From: Trebonia sp963777905
GTDB taxonomy: Bacteria > Actinomycetota > Actinomycetes > Streptosporangiales > Streptosporangiaceae
DNA: 64,000 nucleotides
Direction: 5' to 3'
NCBI GenBank assembly: GCA_963777905.1
Contig: CAVZSM010000039.1
Span: forward strand, 62,001-126,000
Part shown: piece after piece, positions 8,170 through 17,310 of the stretch
Numbering within the stretch: position 1 is the first letter of the stretch
How the letters are laid out: every line of letters begins with the position of its first letter
The notes under the pieces: generated by a model
What the model was told of the DNA's origin: nothing
Seen by the model: the letters and a program-made list of their open reading frames with translations, nothing else
Databases searched by the model: none
Translations under genes and position numbers: made by a program

Positions 8170-10020
8170 ATGGCAACCATCCCGGAGTTCACGACCAGGC
8201 CGGAGCTCGCGGGCACGTTCGGCATGGTGGCGTCCACGCACTGGCTGGCCTCGGCGGCCGGGATGGCGGTGCTGGAGAAGGGCGGCAACGCCTTCGACGC
8301 CGCGGCCGCCGCCGGCTTCGTGCTGCAGGTCGTCGAGCCGCACCTCAACGGCCCCGGCGGCGAGGTGCCGGTGATCGGCTATGACACCAGGCGCGGCGAG
8401 ACGTTCGTGGTCTGCGGGCAGGGCACCGCCCCCGCCGGCGCGACCCTAGGCGCCTACCGGGAACTCGGGCTCGACCTCGTGCCGGGCAGCGGGCTGCTGG
8501 CGGCGTGCGTGCCCGGCGCGTTCGGCGGCTGGCTGCTGCTGCTGCGCGAGTACGGCACCATGCAGCTGCGCGACGTGCTCGGCTACGCGATCGGCTACGC
8601 CGAGTCCGGGTTCGCCCTGATCCCGAGCATCAGCTGGTCCATCGCGAGCGTGGCCGACCTGTTCCGCGAGCACTGGACCAGCTCCGCCCGGGTGTACCTG
8701 CCCGGCGGGGGAGTGCCCGCGCCGGGCAGCAGGTTCGCCAACCCGGCGCTGGCCGAGACGTACAAGAAGGTCCTCGCCGCGGCGGAGGCGGCGGGCAAGG
8801 ACCGTGAAGCGCAGCTCGAGGCCGCGCGCCGCGCCTGGTACAGCGGGTTCGTCGCCGAAGCGATCGGCAAATTCGCGGCCACCGAGGTGATGGACGTCAC
8901 CGGGGAGCGGCACCGCGGTTTCCTCACCGCGCAGGACCTGTCGACCTGGCACGCTCGCCTGGAAGCGCCGGTCACCTACGACTACCAGGGCCTGACCGTG
9001 TGCAAGACCGGCCCGTGGGGCCAGGGACCGGTGTTCCTGCAGCAGCTGGCGCTGCTCAGCGGCTACGACCTCAGCGCGATGGAGCCCGGCGGCGCGGAGT
9101 ACATCCACACCGTGACCGAGTGCGCCAAGCTCGCCTTCGCGGACCGCGAGGCCTGGTACGGCGACCCTGACTTCACCGACGTGCCGCTCGGCGAGCTGCT
9201 GTCAGCCGCGTACAACGACGAACGGCGCAAGCTCGTCGGCGACACCGCGAGCACGGAGCTGCTGCCCGGCCGGCCCGCGGGGAGAGAACCGGAGCTGCCG
9301 GGATTCGCCACGCGCCCGTTCGGGATAAAAGGACCAGACGGCACCCTCCACAGGAGTGGCGGACGGGGCAGCGGCGACCCCGGCGTCGACCCGGCGACGG
9401 GGGAACCGCTCAACCGGTCGATCCACGCGCAGGCGCGGCGCGGCGACACCTGCCACGTCGACGTCGCGGACCGCTGGGGCAACGTGGTCACCGCGACGCC
9501 GAGCGGCGGCTGGCTGTCGTCCTCGCCGGTCATCCCCGAGCTCGGGTTCTGCCTCGGGACGCGGGCGCAGATGTTCGCTCTCGACCCCGGGCTGCCCGCC
9601 ACGATCGCGCCGGGCAAGCGGCCGCGGACCACGCTGAGCCCGACGCTGGCGCTGCGCGACGGCGAGCCGTACGTGGCGTTCGGCACGCCGGGCGGGGATC
9701 AGCAGGACCAGTGGACGCTCGGGTTCTTCCTGAACCACGTGCACTTCGGGATGAACCTGCAGCAGGCGATCGACTTCCCGGCGTTCCACTCCAGGCACAT
9801 GCCGTCCTCGTTCTACCCGCGCGAGGCGTACCCGGCGGAACTGGACGCCGAAGAAAGGGTGGGGGAGGACGTGATCGGCGAGCTGGATGACCGCGGGCAC
9901 GAGGTGAACGTGCAGGCGCCGTGGTCGCTGGGCCGGGTCAGCGCCGTCGCCAGGCGCGGCGGGATGCTGTACGGCGCCGCCAACCCCCGCGGCATGCAGG
10001 GCTACGCCGTCGGCCGCTGA
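8170..10020 (+). CDS. gamma-glutamyltransferase family protein
   Basis: 616 residues from the ATG at 8170 (a GTG at 8161 is also in frame). FGMVASTHWLASAAGMAVLE and GGNAFDAAAAAGFVLQVVEP form the N-terminal gamma-glutamyltransferase signature. RRGDTCHVDVADRWGNVVTA near residue 422 contains the autoprocessing/catalytic Thr (GDT), and GKRPRTTLSPTL follows. Such N-terminal nucleophile hydrolases split into two chains. Without a signal peptide this could be a cytoplasmic relative such as an oxamate-amidohydrolase-like enzyme rather than a true glutathione transferase. It is divergent from the DUF885 gene, hinting at a shared peptide-turnover theme. Confidence 0.88.
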   Translation: MATIPEFTTRPELAGTFGMVASTHWLASAAGMAVLEKGGNAFDAAAAAGFVLQVVEPHLNGPGGEVPVIGYDTRRGETFVVCGQGTAPAGATLGAYRELGLDLVPGSGLLAACVPGAFGGWLLLLREYGTMQLRDVLGYAIGYAESGFALIPSISWSIASVADLFREHWTSSARVYLPGGGVPAPGSRFANPALAETYKKVLAAAEAAGKDREAQLEAARRAWYSGFVAEAIGKFAATEVMDVTGERHRGFLTAQDLSTWHARLEAPVTYDYQGLTVCKTGPWGQGPVFLQQLALLSGYDLSAMEPGGAEYIHTVTECAKLAFADREAWYGDPDFTDVPLGELLSAAYNDERRKLVGDTASTELLPGRPAGREPELPGFATRPFGIKGPDGTLHRSGGRGSGDPGVDPATGEPLNRSIHAQARRGDTCHVDVADRWGNVVTATPSGGWLSSSPVIPELGFCLGTRAQMFALDPGLPATIAPGKRPRTTLSPTLALRDGEPYVAFGTPGGDQQDQWTLGFFLNHVHFGMNLQQAIDFPAFHSRHMPSSFYPREAYPAELDAEERVGEDVIGELDDRGHEVNVQAPWSLGRVSAVARRGGMLYGAANPRGMQGYAVGR

Positions 10021-10021
10021 C

Positions 10022-10075
10022 CGCCGAGAGCGCCGAAAACGCCGAGAGCACCGAAAACGCCGAGAGCACCGAAAA
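10022..10075 (+). repeat. three tandem 18-bp repeats after the gamma-glutamyltransferase stop
   Basis: The unit CGCCGAGAGCRCCGAAAA is repeated three times (10022-10039, 10040-10057, 10058-10075) with one base difference, starting one base after the TGA. It is a multiple of three but has no start codon or plausible gene. It could be a slippage product or a protein-binding array. Confidence 0.8.
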
Positions 10076-10224
10076 CGCCGGTGACACTTGTCATGGCCGG
10101 CCGCTGAGCGAGCGCACTACCGCCCCCCGCCCGCTTGATGGTGGTATGAGTGCGGCGCGCGCCGCTGACAGGGGACAGCGCGCGCCGTAGCTTGCGCCCA
10201 AACCAGCCCACCACAAGGGGAACA

Positions 10225-11163
10225 GTGACGAGCCACAGCGGAACGGGACCCGTCGTCTCGTTCGAGAACGTCAGCAAGCACTACGGTCAACTGAAAGCGG
10301 TCGACGGGCTGAGCCTCGACCTGCGCGCGGGGGAAACCGTCGCACTGCTCGGCCCGAACGGCGCCGGCAAGTCCACCTCGCTGGACATGCTCCTCGCGCT
10401 GCGGAAGCCGACGGCGGGGAAGATCCAGATGTTCGGCAACGACCCGTACCACGCGGTCAAGTCCGGCCGCGTCGGCGCCATGCTCCAGTCCGGCGGGCTG
10501 ATGCCCGAGGTGACGGTCCGCGAACTGGTCACGCTCGTCGCCGGACTGCACCCGCGGCCGGTTCCCGTCGACACCACGCTGCGCAGGGCCGGCATCGCGG
10601 ACATCGCCGACCAGCGCGTGGACCGGCTGTCCGGCGGGCAGACGCAGCGCGTCAGGTTCTCGCTCGCGATCGCCGGCGAATCCGACCTGATCGTGCTCGA
10701 CGAGCCGACCACGGCGATGGACGTGGAGACCAGGCGGCGGTTCTGGGCACAGATGAAGGAAGAGGTCGCCGAGGGCAGGACGCTGCTGTTCGCGACCCAC
10801 TACCTGGAGGAGGCCGACCAGGCCGCCGACCGCATCCTGGTGATCAACCGGGGACGGCTGCTCGCTGACGGCACGCCGGACGACATCAAGAAGAGGGCCG
10901 GCGCCAAGCGGATGTCGTTCCACCTCGACGGGGTGGACGAGTCGGTGCTGCTCCGCCTGCCGGGGATTGTCAGCCTGGAGACCAGGCACGACTTCGTGCA
11001 GCTCCAGACCGACGACTCTGACGCGACGCTGTACGCGCTGCTCGACGCCGGCTACCGGCCGAGCGAGGTCGAGATCGGCAGCCTCGGCCTCGAGCAGGCG
11101 TTCCTCGCCATCACGGCGGAAGACGACCGAGCCGGCGAGATCGAGTCGGCGCCCGCACGCTGA
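10225..11163 (+). CDS. ABC transporter ATP-binding protein (ABC-2 exporter type)
   Basis: A 312-residue ATPase. Walker A GPNGAGKS near residue 50, signature LSGGQTQRVRFSLAIAGE near residue 135, Walker B LIVLDEPTTAMDVET and the switch ATHYLEEADQAADR are all intact. The C-terminal region resembles drug/antibiotic exporters of the DrrA/CcmA class. I chose the GTG at 10225, eight bases after AAGGGG. It is followed after 23 bases by its permease and then by a two-component pair, a common actinobacterial arrangement in which the kinase regulates or senses through the exporter. Confidence 0.92.
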   Translation: MTSHSGTGPVVSFENVSKHYGQLKAVDGLSLDLRAGETVALLGPNGAGKSTSLDMLLALRKPTAGKIQMFGNDPYHAVKSGRVGAMLQSGGLMPEVTVRELVTLVAGLHPRPVPVDTTLRRAGIADIADQRVDRLSGGQTQRVRFSLAIAGESDLIVLDEPTTAMDVETRRRFWAQMKEEVAEGRTLLFATHYLEEADQAADRILVINRGRLLADGTPDDIKKRAGAKRMSFHLDGVDESVLLRLPGIVSLETRHDFVQLQTDDSDATLYALLDAGYRPSEVEIGSLGLEQAFLAITAEDDRAGEIESAPAR

Positions 11164-11186
11164 CTTTCACGAGGGAGACGAAAACA

Positions 11187-11912
11187 ATGCACGGCATCTT
11201 GCTGCTGACGCGGACGGAGATCAACCGGCTGCGCCGCAACAGAAGGTACCTGATCTTTACCACGGCCCTGCCTGTGGTCCTCTACCTGCTCTGGTCCAAG
11301 GCGGGGAAGTCCGCCTACGGGGTGGATTTCGCGGCCTACTACATGGTCGCGATGGCGACGTTCGGCGCGTTCGCCGGCGCGCTCAACGGCAACGCCATCC
11401 GGATCTCCGAGGAGCGCAAGGTCGGCTGGATCAGGCAGCTGCGGCTTACCCCGCTGCCCGCCAGCGGCTACGTGATCGCCAAGATCCTGACCGCCATGGC
11501 GACCACGCTCGTGTCGATCGTGATCGTCATGCTTGTCGGCCGGTTCTACGGCGGCGTGCACCTGGCGCTCTGGCAGTGGTTCGTGGTCGCGGCCATCGTC
11601 TGGCTCGGCTCGACGATCTTCGCGGCGCTCGCGGTCGCGATCGGCTACCGGTATCCGCCGGACCAGGCGCAGCCGATCACGCTGTTCGTGTACCTCGTGT
11701 TCACCATCCTCGGCGGCGTGTGGTTCCCGCTCACCGGCGCGCTCGGGAACATCGGCAAGGCCACGCCCACTTACGAGGCGATCAAGATCTCCACCGACGT
11801 CATCGGCAACGTGTCGGTGCCCGGGTACCTGATCCTCGGCCTGTTCGTCTGGCTGGCGGTCTTCGCCGCGCTCGCGACGCTCTCGGTGCGCTCGATGGCC
11901 GAGACTGTCTGA
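11187..11912 (+). CDS. ABC-2 type transporter permease
   Basis: A 241-residue membrane protein with about six hydrophobic helices, starting MHGILLLTRTEINRLRRN, the amphipathic entry helix typical of ABC-2 permeases. FTILGGVWFPLTGALGNIGK near residue 172 matches the conserved ABC-2 loop. It forms the exporter with the ATPase just upstream. An AGGGAG ribosome-binding site precedes the ATG. The substrate is unknown. Confidence 0.88.
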   Translation: MHGILLLTRTEINRLRRNRRYLIFTTALPVVLYLLWSKAGKSAYGVDFAAYYMVAMATFGAFAGALNGNAIRISEERKVGWIRQLRLTPLPASGYVIAKILTAMATTLVSIVIVMLVGRFYGGVHLALWQWFVVAAIVWLGSTIFAALAVAIGYRYPPDQAQPITLFVYLVFTILGGVWFPLTGALGNIGKATPTYEAIKISTDVIGNVSVPGYLILGLFVWLAVFAALATLSVRSMAETV

Positions 11913-11936
11913 TAAGAAACCCTGTCCACAGAACGG

Positions 11937-13205
11937 ATGGTGGACGGCACCGTGACAGAGACTCCTGATCAAAGCCTGGCGAGCAGGGGTTTCGGTCAGT
12001 TGCGGCCGCGCGGCTGGCGGTGGCTGCGGCTGCTGTTCTCCGCCATCTGGCTCATCTACCTGGCGCAGCCGCTGTCCACCCTGTCCGGCCACGAGCACAG
12101 CGTCCTGTTCCAGGTGGCGGCGGTCGCCGTCGCCCTCGCGTTCTGCGCCGTGTTCATCGTCGCGGTCATCCAGTGGGACGAGCACCCGGCGCTGGTCCGG
12201 TGGGCCGTCTGGCTGCTGTTCCCGCTGGCCGCCGCCTTCAACCTGATGTTCCACGGCGTGAACGTGGGCGGCGGCGTGGTGTGGATCTACGTGTCGTCCG
12301 CCGTCGGCTGGGCGGTGCCCGACCGGCGGTGGGCGGTGCGCGCGGTGTTCGGCGTCGCCGCCTGCTACCTCTTCTTCGGCTGGCTCGGCCACGACGACAT
12401 CTCGGACATGCTGATCACGTTGATCCCCGTGGTGTTCGTCGGCATCACGATGTCCGGCCTCCGGGTGCAGATGAAGCTGATGTGGGAGCTGCGCCAGGCG
12501 CGCGAAGAGGTGGCGAAGCACGCCGCGAGCGAAGAGCGGCTGCGGCTCGCCAGGGACATGCACGACCTCACCGGCCAGTCGCTGTCCATGATCACGCTCA
12601 AGTCCGAGCTTGCGGCGCGGCTGCTGGAGCGGCTGCCGGAAGGCCCCGACAGGGACCGGGTCGCCGACGAGATCCAGCAGGTCGCGGCCGTGAGCCGGCA
12701 GTCCCTGCACGACATCCGCGAGGCGATCAGCGGGTACCGGCGCCCGACGCTCGCGGTCGAGACGATCACCGCCCGCACCGCCCTGGAGAGCGCGGGGATC
12801 GCGCCGCACGACGACCCGGAGCTCACGCTGCTGTCCGGCACGTTCAACCCGGACGCTGAGGCGGCGCTGGCCTGGTGCCTGCGCGAGGCGGTCACGAACG
12901 TGATCCGCCACTCGGGCGCGAAGAACTGCTTCATCCGCCTCAGCCGCCACGACGAGACGCAGACGCTCTCGCTCCAGGTTCGCGACGACGGCCGAGGATG
13001 CCCGGGCGGGGAGGCCGCGGACCCGGACCGGCCGGCCGAGATCCAGGCCGGTGCCGGCACCGGCCTGCACGGGATGTCCGAGCGGCTGTGCGCGGTCGGC
13101 GGCGGCCTGGAGCTGCGCCCGGGCGCGCAAGGCTTCTGCCTCGTCGCGACGGTGCCGATGGCTCCCGTGGTTTCCGCCGCCGCGGGCGTTACCGTAACCA
13201 CGTGA
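11937..13205 (+). CDS. sensor histidine kinase, HisKA_3/DesK-like
   Basis: A 422-residue kinase. Five or six membrane helices occupy about residues 25-170. The dimerisation/phosphoacceptor helix has RDMHDLTGQSLSMITLKSE near residue 204, with His as acceptor. The ATPase domain has LREAVTNVIRHSGAKN (N box), DDGRG and GTGLHGMSERL. The ligand is unknown; the membrane region resembles DesK-type sensors that read membrane state or exporter activity. GTG at 11952 with GGTGGA upstream is an alternative start. Its last bases overlap the response-regulator start (GTGA). Confidence 0.9.
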   Translation: MVDGTVTETPDQSLASRGFGQLRPRGWRWLRLLFSAIWLIYLAQPLSTLSGHEHSVLFQVAAVAVALAFCAVFIVAVIQWDEHPALVRWAVWLLFPLAAAFNLMFHGVNVGGGVVWIYVSSAVGWAVPDRRWAVRAVFGVAACYLFFGWLGHDDISDMLITLIPVVFVGITMSGLRVQMKLMWELRQAREEVAKHAASEERLRLARDMHDLTGQSLSMITLKSELAARLLERLPEGPDRDRVADEIQQVAAVSRQSLHDIREAISGYRRPTLAVETITARTALESAGIAPHDDPELTLLSGTFNPDAEAALAWCLREAVTNVIRHSGAKNCFIRLSRHDETQTLSLQVRDDGRGCPGGEAADPDRPAEIQAGAGTGLHGMSERLCAVGGGLELRPGAQGFCLVATVPMAPVVSAAAGVTVTT

Positions 13206-13813
13206 CTCCCATCCGGGTGCTGATCGCCGAAGACCAGGAGATGATCCGCGAAGCCCTGGCGGCGCTGCTGTCGTTCGAGGACGACATCGAGGTCGTCGCC
13301 CAGGTGGGCCGCGGCGACGAGGTGACGCCGGCCGCGCTGGCCAGCAAGCCGGACGTCGCGCTGCTCGACATAGAGATGCCCGGCATGGACGGCCTCACCG
13401 CCGCCGCGGCGCTCAGCCAGGCCAGCCCCGGCACCAAGATCGTCATCCTCACCACGTTCGGGCGGCCCGGCTACCTGCGACGCGCGATGGAGGCCGGCGC
13501 CTCGGGCTTCGTGGTCAAGGACTCCCCTGCGGACCGGCTCGCGAGGACGATCAGGCAGGTGCTCAGCGGGCAGCGGGTCATCGACCCGGAGCTGGCCGCC
13601 GCCGCGCTGGCCGAGGGCGCCAGCCCGCTGACCCCGCGCGAACGAGACGTCCTCGCGGCGAGCCAGGACGGCGCCACGATCGCCGAGATCGCGGTGGCGC
13701 TGTACCTGTCGGAGGGGACGGTGCGGAACTACCTGTCCGCCTGCATCCAGAAGACCGGCGCCCGCAACAGGACCGAGGCGCTGCGCGTCGCTGAGGAACG
13801 CGGCTGGCTGTGA
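13202..13813 (+). CDS. NarL/LuxR-family response regulator
   Basis: 203 residues from the overlapping GTG. Receiver domain: VLIAEDQEM acidic pair, phosphoacceptor Asp in VALLDIEMPGMDG near residue 55, the switch Thr in ILTTFG and Lys in VVKDSP. The C-terminal LuxR HTH is SPLTPRERDVLAASQDGATI followed by LYLSEGTVRNYL. It is the partner of the upstream kinase and likely regulates the ABC exporter genes (inference from context). Confidence 0.93.
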   Translation: MTPIRVLIAEDQEMIREALAALLSFEDDIEVVAQVGRGDEVTPAALASKPDVALLDIEMPGMDGLTAAAALSQASPGTKIVILTTFGRPGYLRRAMEAGASGFVVKDSPADRLARTIRQVLSGQRVIDPELAAAALAEGASPLTPRERDVLAASQDGATIAEIAVALYLSEGTVRNYLSACIQKTGARNRTEALRVAEERGWL

Positions 13814-13847
13814 CCCAGCCCTGCATCGCGGCCGTAGGATTGGCCGC

Positions 13848-16800
13848 GTGACATCGCCTGGATACCTCCGGTTTCCCCACATTCACGGTGATCTCCTCAC
13901 CTTCGTCGCCGAAGACGACATCTGGCTCGCCCCGGCCGACGGCGGCCGCGCCTGGCGGCTGACCTCGGACGGCATGCAGGTCAGCAACCCGCGATTCGCC
14001 AGGGACGGCGCCGCGATCGCCTGGACCAGCTGGCGGGACGGCGGACCCGAGGTGTACACGGCCGACGCGGACGGCGGCCCCGCGACCAGGCACACCTACT
14101 GGGGCGACCCGCGGACCCGCGTCAGCGGCTGGACGAGGCACGGCGAGGTGCTCGCGGTCTCCTCCGCCGGCCAGCCGGGCGGCCAGTACAGCTGGGCGTA
14201 CGCCGTGCCGCTCGACGCGCCGCCGCGCAGGCTGCCGTTCGGCCAGGTCAACGACCTGGCCGTGGAGGAGACGGGCACCGCGCTGCTGACCGGGCGGATG
14301 GGCGGCGACCCCGCCTTCTGGAAGCGCTACCGGGGCGGCACCAGGGGCAGGCTCTGGGTCGCGACCGGCGACGACCCGCTCTTCACCCGGGTGCTGAGCG
14401 ACCTGGACGGCCAGCTCGCGGCGCCGATGCTCATCGGCGGCCGGCTGGTGTTCTTCGCCGACCACGAGGGCACCGGCAACATCTACTCGTCCGCGCTCGA
14501 CGGCAGCGACCTGCGGCGGCACACCGACCACGACGGCTTCTACGTCCGCAACCCGGCGACCGACGGCGAGCGGATCGTCTACCACGTCGCGGGCGACATC
14601 TGGATCCTGGACAGCCTGGACGCCGCCGCGCCGCGCAAGCTGGACATCGACCTCAGCTCGCCGCCCGGCGCCCGCGCCGCCAAGCTGATCACCGCGAGCG
14701 ACGACCTCGGCGACTTCGACTGCGACGAGACCGGCAAGGCCAGCGTGGTCGAGGTGCGCGGCACCGTGCACTGGCTGACGCACACCGACGGCCCGGCCCG
14801 TGCGCTGTCCGCCGAGTCGGCGGGCCGGGCCCGCCTGCCCCGGCTGCTCGGCACAGGCGGCAAGGTCGTCTGGGTGACCGACGGCGCCGAGGGGGCCGGC
14901 GGGGCGGACGCGCTCGTCGTCACGGCACTCGACGCGGAGCCCGGCGCCCGTGCCGCCGCCCCGGTGACCCTCGCCGCCGGCCAGCTCGGCAGCGTCAGCA
15001 ACATCGCGCCGTCCCCGGACGGGACCACGGTGGCCGTCGGGGCGCACGACGGCAGGCTGCTGCTCGTCAGCGTCGAGTCTGGCGAGGTCACCGAGCTCGC
15101 GGCCAGCGACGACGGCGACATCGACGAGATGGCCTGGTCGCCGGACTCGGCGTGGCTCGCCTGGGCGCAGCCGGGGCCGCGGCCGCTGAGCCGGATCCGG
15201 CTGGCCCGGGTCGCGGACCGGTTCACCGTGGACGTGACCGACGGGCGGTTCGCCGACAGCGAGCCGGTGTTCACCGGCGACGGCCTGTACCTGGCGTTCC
15301 TGTCCCGGCGCACGTTCGACCCGGTGTACGACGCGCACTCGTTCGACCTGTCGTTCCCGTACGGCAGCCGTCCGTACCTGGTCCCGCTGGCAGCCGGCAC
15401 GCTGTCGCCGTTCGGGCCGCTGCCGGGCGGCCGTCCGGTCAGCTCGGGGGAGAATTCAAAAGATTCTTCTCCGGAACGTACGCCGGTGACTGTCGACACC
15501 GATCACCTCTCGTCCCGGGTGACAGCGGTACCGGTGGACGCGGCCAGGTACTACGGCCTGGCCGCGGTCAAGGGCGGCCTGGTCTGGCTGCGGTCCCGGC
15601 TGTCCGGCGTGCTCGGCGAGGGCGCGGCGGACTTGGACGAGGACCGCCCGCAGCCGGCGCTCGAACGGTTCGACCTGCGCAAGCGCGAGACAACCACGCT
15701 GGCCGGCGAGGTCGACTGGTACGAAGTGAGCGGCGACGGCTCGCGGCTCGTGCTGCGCGACGGGTCGGACCTGACGGTCGTCCCGAGCGACCGCAAGGCG
15801 GACAACGGCTCGTCGGACGACACGGTGTCCGTGGACCTGTCCAGGGCGCGGTTCCTCGCCGACCCGGCCGCCCTGTGGGAGCACGCGTACGCGGAGGCCG
15901 GGCGGCTGCTGCGCCGGGACTTCTGGACGCCGGGGATGTCGGAGGTGGACTGGGACGGCGTGCTCGGCTCCTACCGGTTCCTGCTGTCGCGGATCGGCTC
16001 GTCGCTGGAGTTCGCCGACCTGCTCTACGAGGTCGCCGCCGAACTAGGCACCTCGCACGCCTACGTCATGAACACCACCGAGTTCACCGCGCGCACCTCG
16101 GCCCGCGGCGCGGCCGCGGCGCTGCTCGGCGCCGACGTCTCGCGCGCCCCGGACGGGCGCTGGCTGGTGGACCGGGTGCTGCCAGGCGAGTCGTCCGACC
16201 CGCGCGCCCGGTCCCCGCTCGCCGCGCCTGGGGTCGCCGTGCTGGCCGGGGACGAGATCCTCGAGGTCGACGGCCGCCCGGTGGACCCGGTGCACGGCCC
16301 GTGGCCGGCGCTGGCCGGAACGGCAGGCAAGCCGGTGGAGCTGACGATCCGCCCGGCCGACCCGTCCCTGGTCCCGGTGCCGCCGAAGGCGGCGCTCGAG
16401 GAGGAGGACGGGGACGACGCGGATGACTCCGCGAAGCCGGATGACTCCGCGAAGCCCGACTCCGGGAAGCCCGGCGACTCCGCGACGGCTGACAAGCCCC
16501 CGGCCTCCAACGACCCGACAACGGCCACGGAGCCGCCCGACGCTGACGCGGCCCAGGGGATGGAAACGCGCCGCGTGGTCGTCGTGCCGCTGCGCGACGA
16601 GCGGCGGCTGCGGTATCAGGACTGGGTGGCCGGGCGCCGCCAGTTCGTCCGCGCGAGGTCCGACGGGCGGATCGGCTACCTGCACGTCCCCGACATGATG
16701 GGGGAGGGCTGGGCGCACCTGCACCGCGACCTGCGCGCCGAGATGGGCCGCGAGGCGCTGATCGTGGACGTGCGCGGCAACCGCGGCGGGCACACGTCGC

Positions 16801-17297
16801 AGCTCATCGTGGAGAAGCTGGCCCGCAGGGTCATCGGCTGGGGCTTCGGCCGCTGGCTGCGCCCGGAGAGCTACCCGGAAGAGGCGCCGCGCGGCCCGGT
16901 GGTCGCGCTGGCCGACGAGTTCGCCGGCTCGGACGGCGACATCGTCACCGCGGCGATCCGCGCGCTGCGGCTCGGCCCGGTGATCGGCGCCCGCACCTGG
17001 GGCGGCGTGGTCGGCATCGACGGGGGCGGGCACGGCCTGGTCGACGGCACCCATATCACCGTGCCCAGGTACGCGTTCTGGTTCAGCGACTTCGGCTGGG
17101 GGGTGGAGAACTACGGCGTGGACCCGGACACCGAGGTGCTGATCACCCCGGACGACTGGGCCGCGGACCGCGACCCCCAGCTCGAGGTGGCCGTCGACCG
17201 CGCGCTGGCCCTGCTCACGGAGAACCCGCCGGCCCCGCTGCCCGACGTGGCCAGCGGGCCCGTCAAGCGCCGCCCGCCGCTGCCGCCCCGCCCGTAA
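13848..17297 (+). CDS. tricorn-type protease (beta-propeller, PDZ, S41 peptidase)
   Basis: 1149 residues. Propeller repeats fill roughly residues 1-640 (for example GYLRFPHIHGDLLTFVAEDD and the WLAPADGG pattern). A tricorn core helical region with a conserved LWEHAYAEAGRLLRRDFWTP follows, then a PDZ domain (GVAVLAGDEILEVDGRPV), then a C-terminal S41 domain. GRIGYLHVPDMMGEGW and the nucleophile region ADEFAGSDGDIV carry the catalytic Ser. Tricorn is a large cytosolic peptidase that cuts peptides released by the proteasome, and actinobacteria have proteasomes. The GTG start is at 13848. An acidic/Pro insert lies between the PDZ and S41 parts (about residues 850-900). Confidence 0.92.
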   Translation: MTSPGYLRFPHIHGDLLTFVAEDDIWLAPADGGRAWRLTSDGMQVSNPRFARDGAAIAWTSWRDGGPEVYTADADGGPATRHTYWGDPRTRVSGWTRHGEVLAVSSAGQPGGQYSWAYAVPLDAPPRRLPFGQVNDLAVEETGTALLTGRMGGDPAFWKRYRGGTRGRLWVATGDDPLFTRVLSDLDGQLAAPMLIGGRLVFFADHEGTGNIYSSALDGSDLRRHTDHDGFYVRNPATDGERIVYHVAGDIWILDSLDAAAPRKLDIDLSSPPGARAAKLITASDDLGDFDCDETGKASVVEVRGTVHWLTHTDGPARALSAESAGRARLPRLLGTGGKVVWVTDGAEGAGGADALVVTALDAEPGARAAAPVTLAAGQLGSVSNIAPSPDGTTVAVGAHDGRLLLVSVESGEVTELAASDDGDIDEMAWSPDSAWLAWAQPGPRPLSRIRLARVADRFTVDVTDGRFADSEPVFTGDGLYLAFLSRRTFDPVYDAHSFDLSFPYGSRPYLVPLAAGTLSPFGPLPGGRPVSSGENSKDSSPERTPVTVDTDHLSSRVTAVPVDAARYYGLAAVKGGLVWLRSRLSGVLGEGAADLDEDRPQPALERFDLRKRETTTLAGEVDWYEVSGDGSRLVLRDGSDLTVVPSDRKADNGSSDDTVSVDLSRARFLADPAALWEHAYAEAGRLLRRDFWTPGMSEVDWDGVLGSYRFLLSRIGSSLEFADLLYEVAAELGTSHAYVMNTTEFTARTSARGAAAALLGADVSRAPDGRWLVDRVLPGESSDPRARSPLAAPGVAVLAGDEILEVDGRPVDPVHGPWPALAGTAGKPVELTIRPADPSLVPVPPKAALEEEDGDDADDSAKPDDSAKPDSGKPGDSATADKPPASNDPTTATEPPDADAAQGMETRRVVVVPLRDERRLRYQDWVAGRRQFVRARSDGRIGYLHVPDMMGEGWAHLHRDLRAEMGREALIVDVRGNRGGHTSQLIVEKLARRVIGWGFGRWLRPESYPEEAPRGPVVALADEFAGSDGDIVTAAIRALRLGPVIGARTWGGVVGIDGGGHGLVDGTHITVPRYAFWFSDFGWGVENYGVDPDTEVLITPDDWAADRDPQLEVAVDRALALLTENPPAPLPDVASGPVKRRPPLPPRP

Positions 17298-17310
17298 CCG
17301 GCGGGGAGCC

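Noticed and set aside
11052..13130. A 692-codon minus-strand open frame
   Set aside because: It is antisense to the ABC permease and histidine kinase, rich in Arg/His/Asp as typical for GC-rich shadow frames, and shows no domain.
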